Shown here: positions 17,096-26,227 of the stretch, in pieces
Layout of the letters: each line of letters starts with the position of its first letter
Position numbering within the stretch: the first letter of the stretch is position 1
DNA from: Weissella paramesenteroides ATCC 33313
Lineage (GTDB): Bacteria; Bacillota; Bacilli; Lactobacillales; Lactobacillaceae
Assembly (NCBI RefSeq): GCF_000160575.1
Contig: NZ_GG697132.1
Location: forward strand, 186,001 to 250,000
Direction: 5' to 3'
Length of the DNA: 64,000 nucleotides
Notes under the pieces: generated by a model
Database searches by the model: none
The model's input: only the letters and a program-made list of their open reading frames with translations
Told to the model about the DNA's origin: nothing
Program-made: the position numbers and the translations under genes

Positions 17096-18937
17096 TTAGT
17101 CCAAATTGTCTTCTAGAATATCAACGATTTCTTGATCCTTTTGTGGCGTTTCAACAAATGAACGAATGAAAAAGTCATTTGCTTTTTTGATGATTGCTGG
17201 ATTGACTTTCGGTTCGTGATCAACCGTTAATAGCCCGTTAACTTCTTGTTCTGTATCAGCCAGTTGCGTATAGACAATGCCATACAAGCAATGCGATTGG
17301 CTGACAGCATGCATAATTCTTTGATACTCACTCACGAACTCTTCATCAGACTTTGCCCCGGTGTAACCCCAGCCTTCTGAAGGTGCTTGCTTGTTGTAAC
17401 CAATCCCACCAAATTCAGTGAGTAGGATTGGTTGTCCTTTGTAAGTGAAACCATCAGCGAAAATATCCCATACTGGTGGGTTACGAATGATTTTCTCCCA
17501 TGAACTTAATGTTTCAGTGTAATAATCATACGTTTCCAAATCATCTTTCGTACCATGCGCATAATTGTGAACGGCACAAATATCAGTTTCTGTTTGTGCC
17601 CAACCATCATTAGATTGTACAAGTCGAGTAGAATCTAATGAATGAATCATATGATACAAAGCTTGTGTGAAGTGTTGTTGTTGTCGATCAATGTGTACCT
17701 GTGGCACACCCCAGCTTTCATTAACTGGTACCCAAGTCAAAATTGATGGATGGTTATAATCTCTTTCGATAATCTCTAACCATTCTTGATACAAGGTCGT
17801 CTCAGCCTTAGGCGTGAAGACCGGCGCTGCCGCACATTCACCCCAAGTAATAAATCCTAGTTGATCTGCCCAATATAGGAAACGAGGGTCTTCAACTTTT
17901 TGATGTAATCTTGCCCCATTAAAGCCCATTTCCTTCGCTAACGTAATATCCTTTTTGAATGCTTCATCATTTGGTGCAGTTAGCAAACCATCTGGCCAAT
18001 AACCTTGGTCCAAAACTAATTTTTGGTAATAAGGGCGGTTGTTTAAGTAAACCATCCCCTTTGACGTATGAATCTTACGCATACCAAAGTATGATGACAC
18101 GTGGTCTGTTTGTGCATCTGGTGCTGTCGTTTCAAAATCAACAGTAAACAAATTAGGATGTTCTGGTGACCATAACCAGCCTTCATTGTGATATCCTTGC
18201 CGGAAAATATGTTTGCCCAACACATTAACACTTAACTCAAATGAACTTTCTTCCGGATAAATAGCAACTTTAGCTAATTGTTGGTCTTTAAATTTAATAT
18301 CAGCAACAACTTGTGTACCAGGGATAAAGTTAGCAATCTCACCAGTCATTTTGACATTGCCTTTATCGATATCCGTCACATATTTAACTGTTGTCAAATT
18401 AGTTAATGGCTTCATTTCTAGCCAAACAGTCTGCCAAATACCGGTAGTATTGGTATACCAAATACCAGCACTTTCGCCTGTCCAATTTTGCTTGCCGCGC
18501 GTAAGCTCTTCATCACGAACCGGATCTTTAGCACGAACCGTTAAGACATGATCTTCACCAGCCTTAACATGGTCAGTGATATCAAAAGAGAAACTAGTAT
18601 GTCCACCCACATGCGTACCAATGTGTTGCTCATCAACCCAAACATCTGTTTCAAAATCAACGGCTCCAAAATGCAAGATCGTTGCCTCATCAGCTGAAGC
18701 ATCTACGGTAAAGTGACGTTGGTACCAAACAACACTATGTTCACTTTGATCGTCGATACCACTCAACTTCGTTTGATAAGCAAATGGCACTTCAATTGTC
18801 TGGTTAAAATCATGTTGTTGGTACCAATCTTCTTTAACACCTAAATCTTGGTCATCAAAGGCAAACTGCCAAGTACCATTTAAATTTAACCAATGCTCTC
18901 TTTGAAATTGCGGTTCAGGATATTCTGTACGGTACAT
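17096..18937 (-). CDS. Glycoside hydrolase family 2 enzyme, intracellular
   Basis: 613 residues with the GH2 order: jelly-roll sugar-binding domain (about 1-175, LNGTWQFAFDD ... GGHTSFSFDITDHV ... TTGIWQTVWLE), immunoglobulin-like domain (about 180-290) and TIM barrel (about 295-600). Glu407 in WVPVNESWG is the expected acid/base and Glu508 in ILLTEFGGIGY the nucleophile. No signal peptide, so it acts on imported oligosaccharide. The linkage (beta-galactoside, glucuronide, mannoside or other) cannot be read from sequence; length is like UidA but the uronate-binding residues are not evident to me. It sits between a small membrane gene and msmK in one operon. Confidence 0.85.
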   Translation of the reverse strand: MYRTEYPEPQFQREHWLNLNGTWQFAFDDQDLGVKEDWYQQHDFNQTIEVPFAYQTKLSGIDDQSEHSVVWYQRHFTVDASADEATILHFGAVDFETDVWVDEQHIGTHVGGHTSFSFDITDHVKAGEDHVLTVRAKDPVRDEELTRGKQNWTGESAGIWYTNTTGIWQTVWLEMKPLTNLTTVKYVTDIDKGNVKMTGEIANFIPGTQVVADIKFKDQQLAKVAIYPEESSFELSVNVLGKHIFRQGYHNEGWLWSPEHPNLFTVDFETTAPDAQTDHVSSYFGMRKIHTSKGMVYLNNRPYYQKLVLDQGYWPDGLLTAPNDEAFKKDITLAKEMGFNGARLHQKVEDPRFLYWADQLGFITWGECAAAPVFTPKAETTLYQEWLEIIERDYNHPSILTWVPVNESWGVPQVHIDRQQQHFTQALYHMIHSLDSTRLVQSNDGWAQTETDICAVHNYAHGTKDDLETYDYYTETLSSWEKIIRNPPVWDIFADGFTYKGQPILLTEFGGIGYNKQAPSEGWGYTGAKSDEEFVSEYQRIMHAVSQSHCLYGIVYTQLADTEQEVNGLLTVDHEPKVNPAIIKKANDFFIRSFVETPQKDQEIVDILEDNLD

Positions 18938-18955
18938 ACTTTTTCTCGCTTTCTT

Positions 18956-19327
18956 TTACTGCGTATTTGCTAAACTTTGTCTTTTTTTCTTTAAACTAAT
19001 GATAATTGTGGCTGGCACCAAGGTACCGACTGCAATAATATCCATACAGAAGTATGAAATAATAATTTCAGTCACTAGAATTGGCATGATCCACTTGTTA
19101 ATTTCTTTTTGTGGCAAGAAATAATAGGCAATTAATAAATTCGTTAATCCAGCTAAGATGAACATCGTGCCAATCAGGCCATTAAATGAACTAATTGGTA
19201 CCAATTTATCGATGTCATTCATTTTTGTCATATTCAAAAAGCCTAAAACAATCGTGATTGCGCCATCGATAAATTGCCAAGCTGCACAAATAATCAATAA
19301 TCTTTTATCCCATTTCTTATCTAACAT
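18956..19327 (-). CDS. Small membrane protein of the sugar locus
   Basis: 123 residues, four hydrophobic segments (about 9-29, 45-66, 80-100, 100-112) and a basic C-terminus. No family recognised. It lies 10 bases after the permease gene and 18 bases before the GH2 gene in the same orientation, so it is part of the operon; it could be an accessory of the transporter or a YesL/DUF624-like factor, but it is shorter than those. Confidence 0.55.
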   Translation of the reverse strand: MLDKKWDKRLLIICAAWQFIDGAITIVLGFLNMTKMNDIDKLVPISSFNGLIGTMFILAGLTNLLIAYYFLPQKEINKWIMPILVTEIIISYFCMDIIAVGTLVPATIIISLKKKRQSLANTQ

Positions 19328-19336
19328 ATTTAACTA

Positions 19337-20179
19337 CTATCCTTTCACACCTACTGACAAGGACATTGATTGCAAGAAGTACTTCTGTGCAACCAAATAT
19401 AGGATGAACGTTGGAATGATCGCAATAATAGCACCTGCCATCAAGGTTGGAATATCCGCAACGTACATACCTTGCAATAACTTTAGTCCTGGCGTAATTG
19501 GCATCTTGTTAATGTCTGAGAACACAATTGATGGCCATAGGAAGTCATTCCATGTTCCCGTAAAGGTAAATAGCGCAACCACGAACAAAACTGGTTTAAT
19601 CAATGGCAGAATAACAATTCTAAAGATTTGCCAATCACTGGCACCATCAATTCGTGCGGCTTCATCATACGCAATGGGGATGTTATCCATAAATTGTCGA
19701 ATTAGGAAGATATTAAATACCCCTGTCGCTGCTGGAAAAATCATCGCCCATGGGGTGTTTGCCCAACCCAATGTTGTCATAATTTTGTATAGTGGAATAA
19801 TGTTCATGACTGCTGGGAACATCATTGTTGATAGTAGGAACATGAACAAGGCGTTGCGCCCACGGAAGCGTAAGCGTGAAAACGCAAATGCCGAAAGTGA
19901 TGTGACGACTAATACCAAAATCGTTGACCCACCAGAAATAACAATTGAGTTTAAGAACCAGCGAAAGACTGGTGTATTAGCTGTGTTTTCTAGTAAACGT
20001 GTGTAGTTAGTAAATATCCAGTGAATGGGCAAAAACTTAAACCCAACTGATTGCATTTCAAGGTTACTCTTGAATGATGACATGACACCATACAATAATG
20101 GTGTCACCCAAACAATTCCTAATACAATTAGGAAAATGAGCGATAACCACTGAACTGACCCTTGTTTCTTATTTTTCAT
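19337..20179 (-). CDS. Sugar ABC permease, MalG type
   Basis: 280 residues from ATG 20179 (AGGTGAG six bases upstream; the longer frame from 20200 lacks one). Six membrane helices, with the inner-membrane coupling motif EAARIDGASDWQIFRIVILPLIKP (EAA loop) before the last helices. It forms the translocation path together with the neighbouring MalF-type subunit. Confidence 0.92.
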   Translation of the reverse strand: MKNKKQGSVQWLSLIFLIVLGIVWVTPLLYGVMSSFKSNLEMQSVGFKFLPIHWIFTNYTRLLENTANTPVFRWFLNSIVISGGSTILVLVVTSLSAFAFSRLRFRGRNALFMFLLSTMMFPAVMNIIPLYKIMTTLGWANTPWAMIFPAATGVFNIFLIRQFMDNIPIAYDEAARIDGASDWQIFRIVILPLIKPVLFVVALFTFTGTWNDFLWPSIVFSDINKMPITPGLKLLQGMYVADIPTLMAGAIIAIIPTFILYLVAQKYFLQSMSLSVGVKG

Positions 20180-20199
20180 GATTTTCTCACCTTCCCGCA

Positions 20200-21123
20200 T
20201 TAATCTTTATTTCTTAGAAGAAATAGTTGAACCATTGAAACGATTGTTATACAGATACCTAGGATGACCGCCATAGCTGATGAGATACCAGCTAACGATT
20301 GTCCAGATCCAAAGGCGTTTTGTTGCACATTCATCATCAATACAGTCGTTGATCCGTTTGGTCCACCGTTGGTCATCATTAGTGGTTGTCCATAAATGTT
20401 AAACTGTGAAATGGTTGTTGTCACAATCGTAAATAACAATTGTCCACGAATACTTGGTAACGTGATGTGAATAAATTTCTTCCAACGTGAGGCACCATCA
20501 ATATCTGCTGCTTCATAGTAATCTTGTGGAATACCATTTAAGGCTGCTTGGTAAATAATCATATTGCCACCGATTGTCCACCAGACAGTCAAAATAACAA
20601 TCGTCATCCATGCCCAGGGTTGTGTTCCTGTCCAAACTTGGTTCAAATGGAATAGTGTATTCAATGGACCATAGTTAGGGTTGAAGATTAGTGACCAAAC
20701 AATAACAACCGCTGAGATTGAAAATAGACTTGGTAAGTAGAACAACCCTTGGAAGAATTTTGCGAATGCTGGTTTTGTATTTAGCACAACCGCCAATAGC
20801 AGTGGTACTAAAATACAGAATGGTACCGAAATCAACACGAACAAAATCGTGTGCCATAAACCACTCGTTAATTGGTCATGAAATATTGAATTTGAGAACA
20901 ATATCGTTTTGAAATTATCAAAACCAACGAATACAGGTGTGCGAACTAAATCCCATTTCGTAAACGCAACATAGATTCCAAAAATCAATGGGACAAAAAA
21001 GAATACTGTGAAAATAACTAAATGCGGTAGCAAATACAATATCGGAAGGCTTTTCCCATGAGAGCGCCGCGACTTTTTGCGATCCGTACTAGTACTTCCC
21101 GACTTAAAAGGAATATCTGCCAT
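20200..21123 (-). CDS. Sugar ABC permease, MalF type
   Basis: 307 residues with a basic N-terminus (KKSRRSHGK) and six membrane helices beginning LYLLPHLVIFTVFFFVPLIFGIYVAF. The EAA loop reads YYEAADIDGASRWKKFIHITLPS. It precedes the MalG-type gene and follows the binding protein by 30 bases. Confidence 0.92.
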   Translation of the reverse strand: MADIPFKSGSTSTDRKKSRRSHGKSLPILYLLPHLVIFTVFFFVPLIFGIYVAFTKWDLVRTPVFVGFDNFKTILFSNSIFHDQLTSGLWHTILFVLISVPFCILVPLLLAVVLNTKPAFAKFFQGLFYLPSLFSISAVVIVWSLIFNPNYGPLNTLFHLNQVWTGTQPWAWMTIVILTVWWTIGGNMIIYQAALNGIPQDYYEAADIDGASRWKKFIHITLPSIRGQLLFTIVTTTISQFNIYGQPLMMTNGGPNGSTTVLMMNVQQNAFGSGQSLAGISSAMAVILGICITIVSMVQLFLLRNKD

Positions 21124-21153
21124 TTGTGTTTCACTCCTATCAATATATTTTGA

Positions 21154-22416
21154 CTAATCTGCCATTTGTGCATCAACTTCGTCTTGTACAGTATTTTGTA
21201 GCTTATTCAAATAACTTGAAATACTTGTCTTGCCAAAGACGGCATCATAAGCATATCGATCTAAGTAATCAGCTAAGTAACCGTTATAACGATAATTAAA
21301 TATCCGTAATGATTTTTGCTCAGTCTTATCAGTCAACAAGAATGATTGTTGCATCTTTTGATATTCTTTATCCTTAGTAATAGCCAATGTTGCTGGATTT
21401 TGACCAGCCTTTGCCCACTCTAATGAATGTGTACGTACCCAGCTAATAAACTGTAATGTCGCTTCAGTCTTTGCTTTATCACGCTTAGGTTGCTTTAATA
21501 ACACAAATTGGTGACTTGATGACCAGTTAACCATTTTGTCAGGATCATCTGATAATTGTGGTGCGTTCGTTACCCCATATTTGACATCAGATTCTTTAAT
21601 TTGATTATTCATCCAAATACCTTCTGGGAAGAAGATTTCTTTGTTCGTTAAGAACAATTGCATTGGATCTTGACCATCTTGAGATGTCACCTTCTGATCA
21701 TGTAATCCCTTGTATAATTGGATAACCTGTCGCGATTTTTTATTATCTAAATTCGGATTCTTACCATCCTTTGTTAGTTCACCACCTAGTTGCCCATACA
21801 GTGATAAGAAACTTGGCTTCCACCATGTTAACCCTAGACCAGTGATGCCATCTTTTTGTGACTTCTCACCAGCCGCTTTAATTTCATCAAAAGTCACAAT
21901 ATTGTCATCAAGTGCATGTGGTGCATACTTTTTGACTAAACTTTTGTTGTAATACATGAAGGTTGTATGTATGTCTAGCGGCACACCATATCTTTTGCCC
22001 TGGTAGGCACCGTTTTCCCATGCTTCAGGTACATAGTTTGATTTATTAATATCAGAAAAATCACCTAAGTAAGGATTGTAATCATCGAGTAACCCATTAT
22101 GCACATAATCCTTAATACGCTCTACGTGAACAATTTGTAGATCGGGAACCCCCTTCTTAGAATTAACAATCGTCGGAATCTTTGAATACATATCTGATTC
22201 AGTCAGTGAAACATTCTTCACCTTGTACTCAGGATTCGTCTTATTATATTGATTCACTAACTTTTGCATACTTGTACCATCCGGCCCAGTGAATGGATTC
22301 CAAAAAACAATTTCTTTATTGGAATCTGCATGAATTACTGGATTAAACACTTCTGTTAGCCCAAATGATAGGCAAAATGATGCAATTGTTGCCCCAAAAA
22401 TTTGTGCCTTTTTCAT
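21154..22416 (-). CDS. Extracellular sugar-binding protein (family 1), without a lipobox
   Basis: 420 residues: signal peptide (1-31, basic MKK then a hydrophobic core) followed by KEIVFWNPFTGPDGTSMQKLVNQYN, typical of family 1 solute-binding proteins. Ligand-pocket aromatic residues are seen in WENGAYQGKRYGVPLD and LTWWKPSFLS. Unlike most Gram-positive binding proteins there is no L-x-x-C lipobox: the only Cys near the signal is in ASFCLSFG with Phe at -1. Cleavage probably falls after VIHA. It is the first gene of the operon. Confidence 0.88.
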   Translation of the reverse strand: MKKAQIFGATIASFCLSFGLTEVFNPVIHADSNKEIVFWNPFTGPDGTSMQKLVNQYNKTNPEYKVKNVSLTESDMYSKIPTIVNSKKGVPDLQIVHVERIKDYVHNGLLDDYNPYLGDFSDINKSNYVPEAWENGAYQGKRYGVPLDIHTTFMYYNKSLVKKYAPHALDDNIVTFDEIKAAGEKSQKDGITGLGLTWWKPSFLSLYGQLGGELTKDGKNPNLDNKKSRQVIQLYKGLHDQKVTSQDGQDPMQLFLTNKEIFFPEGIWMNNQIKESDVKYGVTNAPQLSDDPDKMVNWSSSHQFVLLKQPKRDKAKTEATLQFISWVRTHSLEWAKAGQNPATLAITKDKEYQKMQQSFLLTDKTEQKSLRIFNYRYNGYLADYLDRYAYDAVFGKTSISSYLNKLQNTVQDEVDAQMAD

Positions 22417-22485
22417 AAATAACCCCTCTTAATAAATCTACATTGTTAAATGATTAACATTATTATTAACCATCCCAATGACTGA

Positions 22486-22578
22486 ATTATCACGCTTTAT
22501 GAAAGCGCTGTCAATACTATTGAAACAGTATTGAAAGCGGTTAATTATATTGACAACTATCGACTTTAGACGGATAAT
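22486..22578. promoter_or_regulatory. Divergent promoters with cre and operator for the sugar locus
   Basis: Minus-strand promoter: -35 TTGACA (22509-22514), 17 bases, -10 GATAAT (22486-22491). Plus-strand promoter: -35 TTGACA (22550-22555), 17 bases, -10 GATAAT (22573-22578). A cre site TGAAAGCGCTGTCA (22500-22513) lies over the minus promoter's spacer and -35. A perfect 8-bp inverted repeat TCAATACT-N8-AGTATTGA (22511-22534) overlaps the cre and the -35 and is a good operator candidate for the ArsR-type regulator encoded to the right. TTGAAAGCGGTTAA (22531-22544) is a weaker second cre-like site. Confidence 0.75.
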
Positions 22579-22633
22579 CAGCTTTATAATAATTAACGCA
22601 AAAGTTAACTGATTTTATAACGGAGGCAATAAC

Positions 22634-23542
22634 ATGGACATCGATATCAGTCCAAATTCTTTGCGCGTGTATCAAGCCTTAGATTCTGAGGTTAGACTAG
22701 AAATCCTTGAAATCATTTCGAGCGAAACAATTACCGCAACAGAATTAGCCCAAAGAATGAATATCAGTAAAGCGGCTATCTCTAAAAATTTACACATTTT
22801 AGAAAAAGCCAACATTATTAGTTTTAAGAAGGATGCTGATAATCGAAAAAGCTACCCCACTATGAATATTGATCAGATTAATATCCATTTTCCACAAAAA
22901 ATATTCCCAGAGTATTATAAAAAAACTTATGACATTCCTATTGGTAACTACTTTGCCATTAATCAAGTCATGCCATCTTGTGGTTTAGCCTCTGAAAACG
23001 CACTAATTTCAAGCATGGATGACGTCAATGCGTTTTTCTCTGTCGAACGCTTTCGATCACAAATCTTGTGGTTCACACAAGGAACAATTGAATATATTAT
23101 TCCAAACGAGCTACCTGAGGACGGTAAAATTGAGATGATTGAATTTGAGTTAGAAATGGCGAGTGAATTCCCACTATCTAATAATAATTGGCATTCTAAA
23201 ATCGGCTTTTGGATCAACGATACCTTTGTTGGTGAAACTGAATTGCCAGGTAATTATTCTGATGTGCAAGGAAATTACACACCTGACTGGTGGCCCGAAA
23301 AATTTAGTCAATATGGTCTACTTAAACATCTTCGAATTGGCGAACTGGATACTTCTGTTGATAGTAAGAGCATTTCAGATGTTAAAATCAGTGATTTACA
23401 TTTATCAGACAGCAAACGATTAGCTTTAAAAATGTCCGTTTTGCCAATCGAAAAAGATACTTATGGTGGTCTAACACTTTTCGGTGAACACTTTGGTAAT
23501 CATCGTCAAAATATCAAAGCGAACGTCTACTATTCTGAATAA
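22634..23542 (+). CDS. ArsR-type winged-helix regulator with large C-terminal ligand domain
   Basis: 302 residues. Residues 10-75 are an ArsR-like winged helix (LDSEVRLEILEIISSETITATELAQRMNISKAAISKNLHILEKANIISF). Residues about 100-302 form a Trp- and Tyr-rich beta domain with no metal-binding Cys pattern, suggesting a sugar or small-molecule sensor instead of a metal sensor. SD CGGAGG. Its gene faces the transport operon across the operator region, so it most likely represses the operon, with release by the imported sugar. The esterase gene follows in the same direction. Confidence 0.75.
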   Translation: MDIDISPNSLRVYQALDSEVRLEILEIISSETITATELAQRMNISKAAISKNLHILEKANIISFKKDADNRKSYPTMNIDQINIHFPQKIFPEYYKKTYDIPIGNYFAINQVMPSCGLASENALISSMDDVNAFFSVERFRSQILWFTQGTIEYIIPNELPEDGKIEMIEFELEMASEFPLSNNNWHSKIGFWINDTFVGETELPGNYSDVQGNYTPDWWPEKFSQYGLLKHLRIGELDTSVDSKSISDVKISDLHLSDSKRLALKMSVLPIEKDTYGGLTLFGEHFGNHRQNIKANVYYSE

Positions 23543-23597
23543 AACGAACCATCGTTTATTTCTAAATACAATTAAATTATTTTTAGGGGGAAAAATA

Positions 23598-24329
23598 ATG
23601 TCTTTAATTCACATCACACGTTTTTCAACAACTTTACAGGAACACTTAAAAGCTAGTGTTATCTTGCCAGATGTCATACCAAACAAACCCTTACCTACCA
23701 TTTGGTTACTGCATGGACTAGGAGAAAACGGTACCTGTTGGGAACGTTTTACAAGTATTGAAAATCTTGCCATGCAATATCAAGTTGCAGTGATTATGCC
23801 AAATGTTAATCGCAGTTTTTACATGGATGAAGCCAATGGTTTACCATATTGGACTTATTTAACTGAAGAATTTATGCCAGAAATACGCCATATGTTCCCG
23901 CTAAGCACTTCACGTGAACAAAACTTTGTGGTGGGAAATTCTATGGGTGGTTTTGGCGCATTAAAGTTGGCTTTCAGTCATCCCGAGTGGTTTAGTGCAG
24001 TTGCCGCATTATCTCCTGCTGTTGATTTGCGCGATATCATTCCGATTATGTCTGATATTTCACGTGTGTTTGGTCCAAAATTACCTGAAAGCTATCTAGA
24101 AGATTTGGCACTGACTGCACCAAAGGAACAATTACAATCAATGCAGTGGTATCGATCAATTGGTGATCAAGATTTTATGCGTGTTGCCAATGATAATTTC
24201 ACAAGTTTCATGAATTCATTAGACATCAATGAAACATACTCAGTCACACCTGGCGATCATGATTGGTTTTTCTGGGATGATGAAATTAAAAAAGTTTTTG
24301 CTTGGTTACCATTACAAGCGAATAATTAA
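23598..24329 (+). CDS. Esterase D/CE1-type alpha/beta hydrolase (EstA-like)
   Basis: 243 residues from ATG 23598, chosen for the strong AGGGGG before it. Alpha/beta hydrolase with oxyanion segment WLLHGLGENGTCWERF, nucleophile Ser115 in GNSMGGFGALK, a late Asp (SIGDQDFM) and His in TPGDHDW. It resembles lactococcal tributyrin esterase EstA and acetyl/feruloyl esterases of family CE1. No signal peptide. Placed directly after the regulator of the GH2/ABC locus, it could remove acyl groups from the imported oligosaccharide before GH2 acts; that role is inference. Confidence 0.8.
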   Translation: MSLIHITRFSTTLQEHLKASVILPDVIPNKPLPTIWLLHGLGENGTCWERFTSIENLAMQYQVAVIMPNVNRSFYMDEANGLPYWTYLTEEFMPEIRHMFPLSTSREQNFVVGNSMGGFGALKLAFSHPEWFSAVAALSPAVDLRDIIPIMSDISRVFGPKLPESYLEDLALTAPKEQLQSMQWYRSIGDQDFMRVANDNFTSFMNSLDINETYSVTPGDHDWFFWDDEIKKVFAWLPLQANN

Positions 24330-24349
24330 CTAATAAAGATTATGCAGAC

Positions 24350-24396
24350 AAAAAATCCCCTAGTATTGATACTACGGGGAACCATGTATTTTTTAT
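24350..24396 (+). terminator. Probable terminator after the esterase gene
   Basis: CCCCTAGTAT pairs with ATACTACGGGG with one bulged base; a T-run comes some nine bases later, so strength is uncertain. Confidence 0.45.
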
Positions 24397-24480
24397 TATG
24401 ATAAAATCATGATTAACTAACATTATAGAAGAATCATTTGAGTTGTTAGAAAAATATTTTTATTTAGCGGGGAAATCGTA

Positions 24481-24903
24481 ATGGATATATGGGAACAAAT
24501 GTATACAGCAGCAAAGAAAGAATACCATCCAGAGGATGTCACACCATTTATTTACGCACACAATGTTGTTAGTGCCATTGAAGCCGAAAATGGTGAAATT
24601 TTTACCGGCTTTTGTATCGAAAGTTGTAGTGGTGTTTGTAACTTATGCGCAGAGCGAGTAGCAGCACTTAATATGTACACTAACAGTGGTCAAACTCATA
24701 TCAAACGACTAATCGCTTTTAGAGACAAGGCACCTGTTGCAGACGAAAATAATAGTCTACCTTGCGGTGCTTGTCGCGAATTTCTAATGCAACTGGATTC
24801 AAAAAACAAAGACACCGAAATATTAGTCGATTACGAAAATAAAGAGACCACTACTTTAGAAAAATTAATACCAAATTGGTGGGGGTTATCTCGTCAAGCT
24901 TAG
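24481..24903 (+). CDS. Cytidine/blasticidin deaminase-like zinc enzyme
   Basis: 140 residues with the CDA zinc motifs: CAERVAALNMY (Cys-Ala-Glu, proton shuttle Glu) and LPCGACREFL (P-C-x-x-C). In the first motif Cys replaces the His of dCMP deaminases, as in cytidine deaminases. Upstream GFCIESCSGVCNLC is richer in Cys than usual and resembles the blasticidin-S deaminase-type branch. Cytosolic, single gene, SD GGGGA. True substrate unresolved. Confidence 0.8.
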   Translation: MDIWEQMYTAAKKEYHPEDVTPFIYAHNVVSAIEAENGEIFTGFCIESCSGVCNLCAERVAALNMYTNSGQTHIKRLIAFRDKAPVADENNSLPCGACREFLMQLDSKNKDTEILVDYENKETTTLEKLIPNWWGLSRQA

Positions 24904-24977
24904 TAATTACAAAGTAGTTTTATAATAGGCGGTCTGTGCATTAATTAGTATTTGCCCTTTTCAATTCTTGATAAAAA

Positions 24978-25018
24978 TTCCCCCATTAACCATCCGGAAG
25001 TTAATGGGGGAATTTATT
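24978..25018. terminator. Strong hairpin terminator
   Basis: AATTCCCCCATTAAC pairs with GTTAATGGGGGAATT, with A- and T-rich flanks. Confidence 0.8.
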
Positions 25019-25166
25019 TGTAATAAATTTTATTAATTGCTGTTCCAGTAAACTTCTAAACCTCATCAGTGTCCCACGTGAACACATTATTTGCATAATT
25101 AGCTATTTTTTATGATACTTAGGGTCAAAGTAATTAGGTTAAAACATGGAAAGAGGGTGAACATGC

Positions 25167-25538
25167 ATGAAAAAATTTGATAATTTATTGAAAAATAATC
25201 CCTTGTATTTTTTACTCTTTTTAACATTTTTAATGGCTCTATTTAAAATACTGCTAAATGTCATTCAACGTCGTCCAATATTTAATGACATTGATTCAGT
25301 ATTTTTCATTGCTGGATTCTACTTGGTTTCTTGGATAATAACCAAGTTATTTCATTCTAAGTATGTCAGAGTTTTTGCTGCCTTTCTAGTAACATTTACC
25401 TATCTTTCAGTTGAAATGTTCTTTGATGGTAGTTACGTTAATTATACGTCTTTCATTGTTACCGGTGCCGTAGCTATCTTCATAGCCGCAATGATGAGCT
25501 TGATCATGAATTTAATTGACTCAAAAAACAATAGATAA
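25167..25538 (+). CDS. Small integral membrane protein, unknown function
   Basis: 123 residues, four hydrophobic helices (about 12-31, 45-61, 66-85, 93-115) separated by short charged turns. It resembles the general form of DUF3021-like LAB membrane proteins but I see no decisive motif. Ribosome site AGAGGGTGAA before the ATG. Alone. Confidence 0.5.
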   Translation: MKKFDNLLKNNPLYFLLFLTFLMALFKILLNVIQRRPIFNDIDSVFFIAGFYLVSWIITKLFHSKYVRVFAAFLVTFTYLSVEMFFDGSYVNYTSFIVTGAVAIFIAAMMSLIMNLIDSKNNR

Positions 25539-25592
25539 AATTATTCTGAAAACAAATTAGCTGTGTTTTTATGGAGGATGCAGTGAGTTTCA

Positions 25593-26092
25593 ATGACTAA
25601 AAGCATAACTATTAGGCCATGTCGAAAAAGCGAAAACTTTTCTGAAATTTCCAAGCTATATTTAAAAACTTGGAAAAGTGCTTATAAAAATTTATTGCCA
25701 CAAAATTTACTTACGCAATTAAACGAACATACTTGGTCACCACAAAAAAGATGGCAAAATACCCTTATTGCAGAAAACGATTTAAAGATAATTGGTGTTT
25801 GTAGCTTTGGACCATCGAGATCCGATATGTTCTCGAACTACGGTGAGGTATATTCAATATATATCGATCCTGAAAACCAACATATAGGAGCTGGTTCACA
25901 ACTTCTAAAACAGGCATTAAATGACTTAAGGCAACATGGTTACCATTCTGTTTTTCTATGGGTGCTTTATAATAATATGCCCGCTATATGCTTCTATAAA
26001 AAATGAGATTCAAAACAATTGGAAATCCTAGAATAGATAAGTCAAAGCTAGGAGAAATCAAGGAACAAGCAATGAGTATCTATTTAAAATAG
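25593..26092 (+). pseudogene. GNAT acetyltransferase with a one-base frameshift near the C-terminus
   Basis: The frame from 25593 reads as a GNAT protein: acetyl-CoA loop YIDPENQHIGAGSQLLKQAL (Q/R-x-x-G-x-G variant) and the terminal WVLYNNMPAICFYKK, then stops at 26006. Adding one base to the A6 run at 25998-26003 continues naturally with MRFKTIGNPRIDKS to a stop at 26092, giving the expected ~166 residues. So one A is missing from a homopolymer: either a true frameshift, a slippage-switchable gene or an assembly error. Confidence 0.75.
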
Positions 26093-26227
26093 ACCTATTC
26101 TGCACCAGATTGTAGATCACCTTGCCGATCAGTTAAAAAGTTAGTTATATCCGAAATAGATTTCGAACCCAGTACACCCAATCCAAGAGGCAACTTTTTA
26201 ACCTTAATTGAGAGGAATAGTATTAAA

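Noticed and set aside
19158-20006. A 282-codon open frame on the plus strand
   Set aside because: It lies antisense to the MalG-type permease and the small membrane gene, whose families are clear, and has no ribosome site or family pattern.
26093-26227. Possible gene between the two GNAT genes
   Set aside because: No frame with a start site or recognisable motif.
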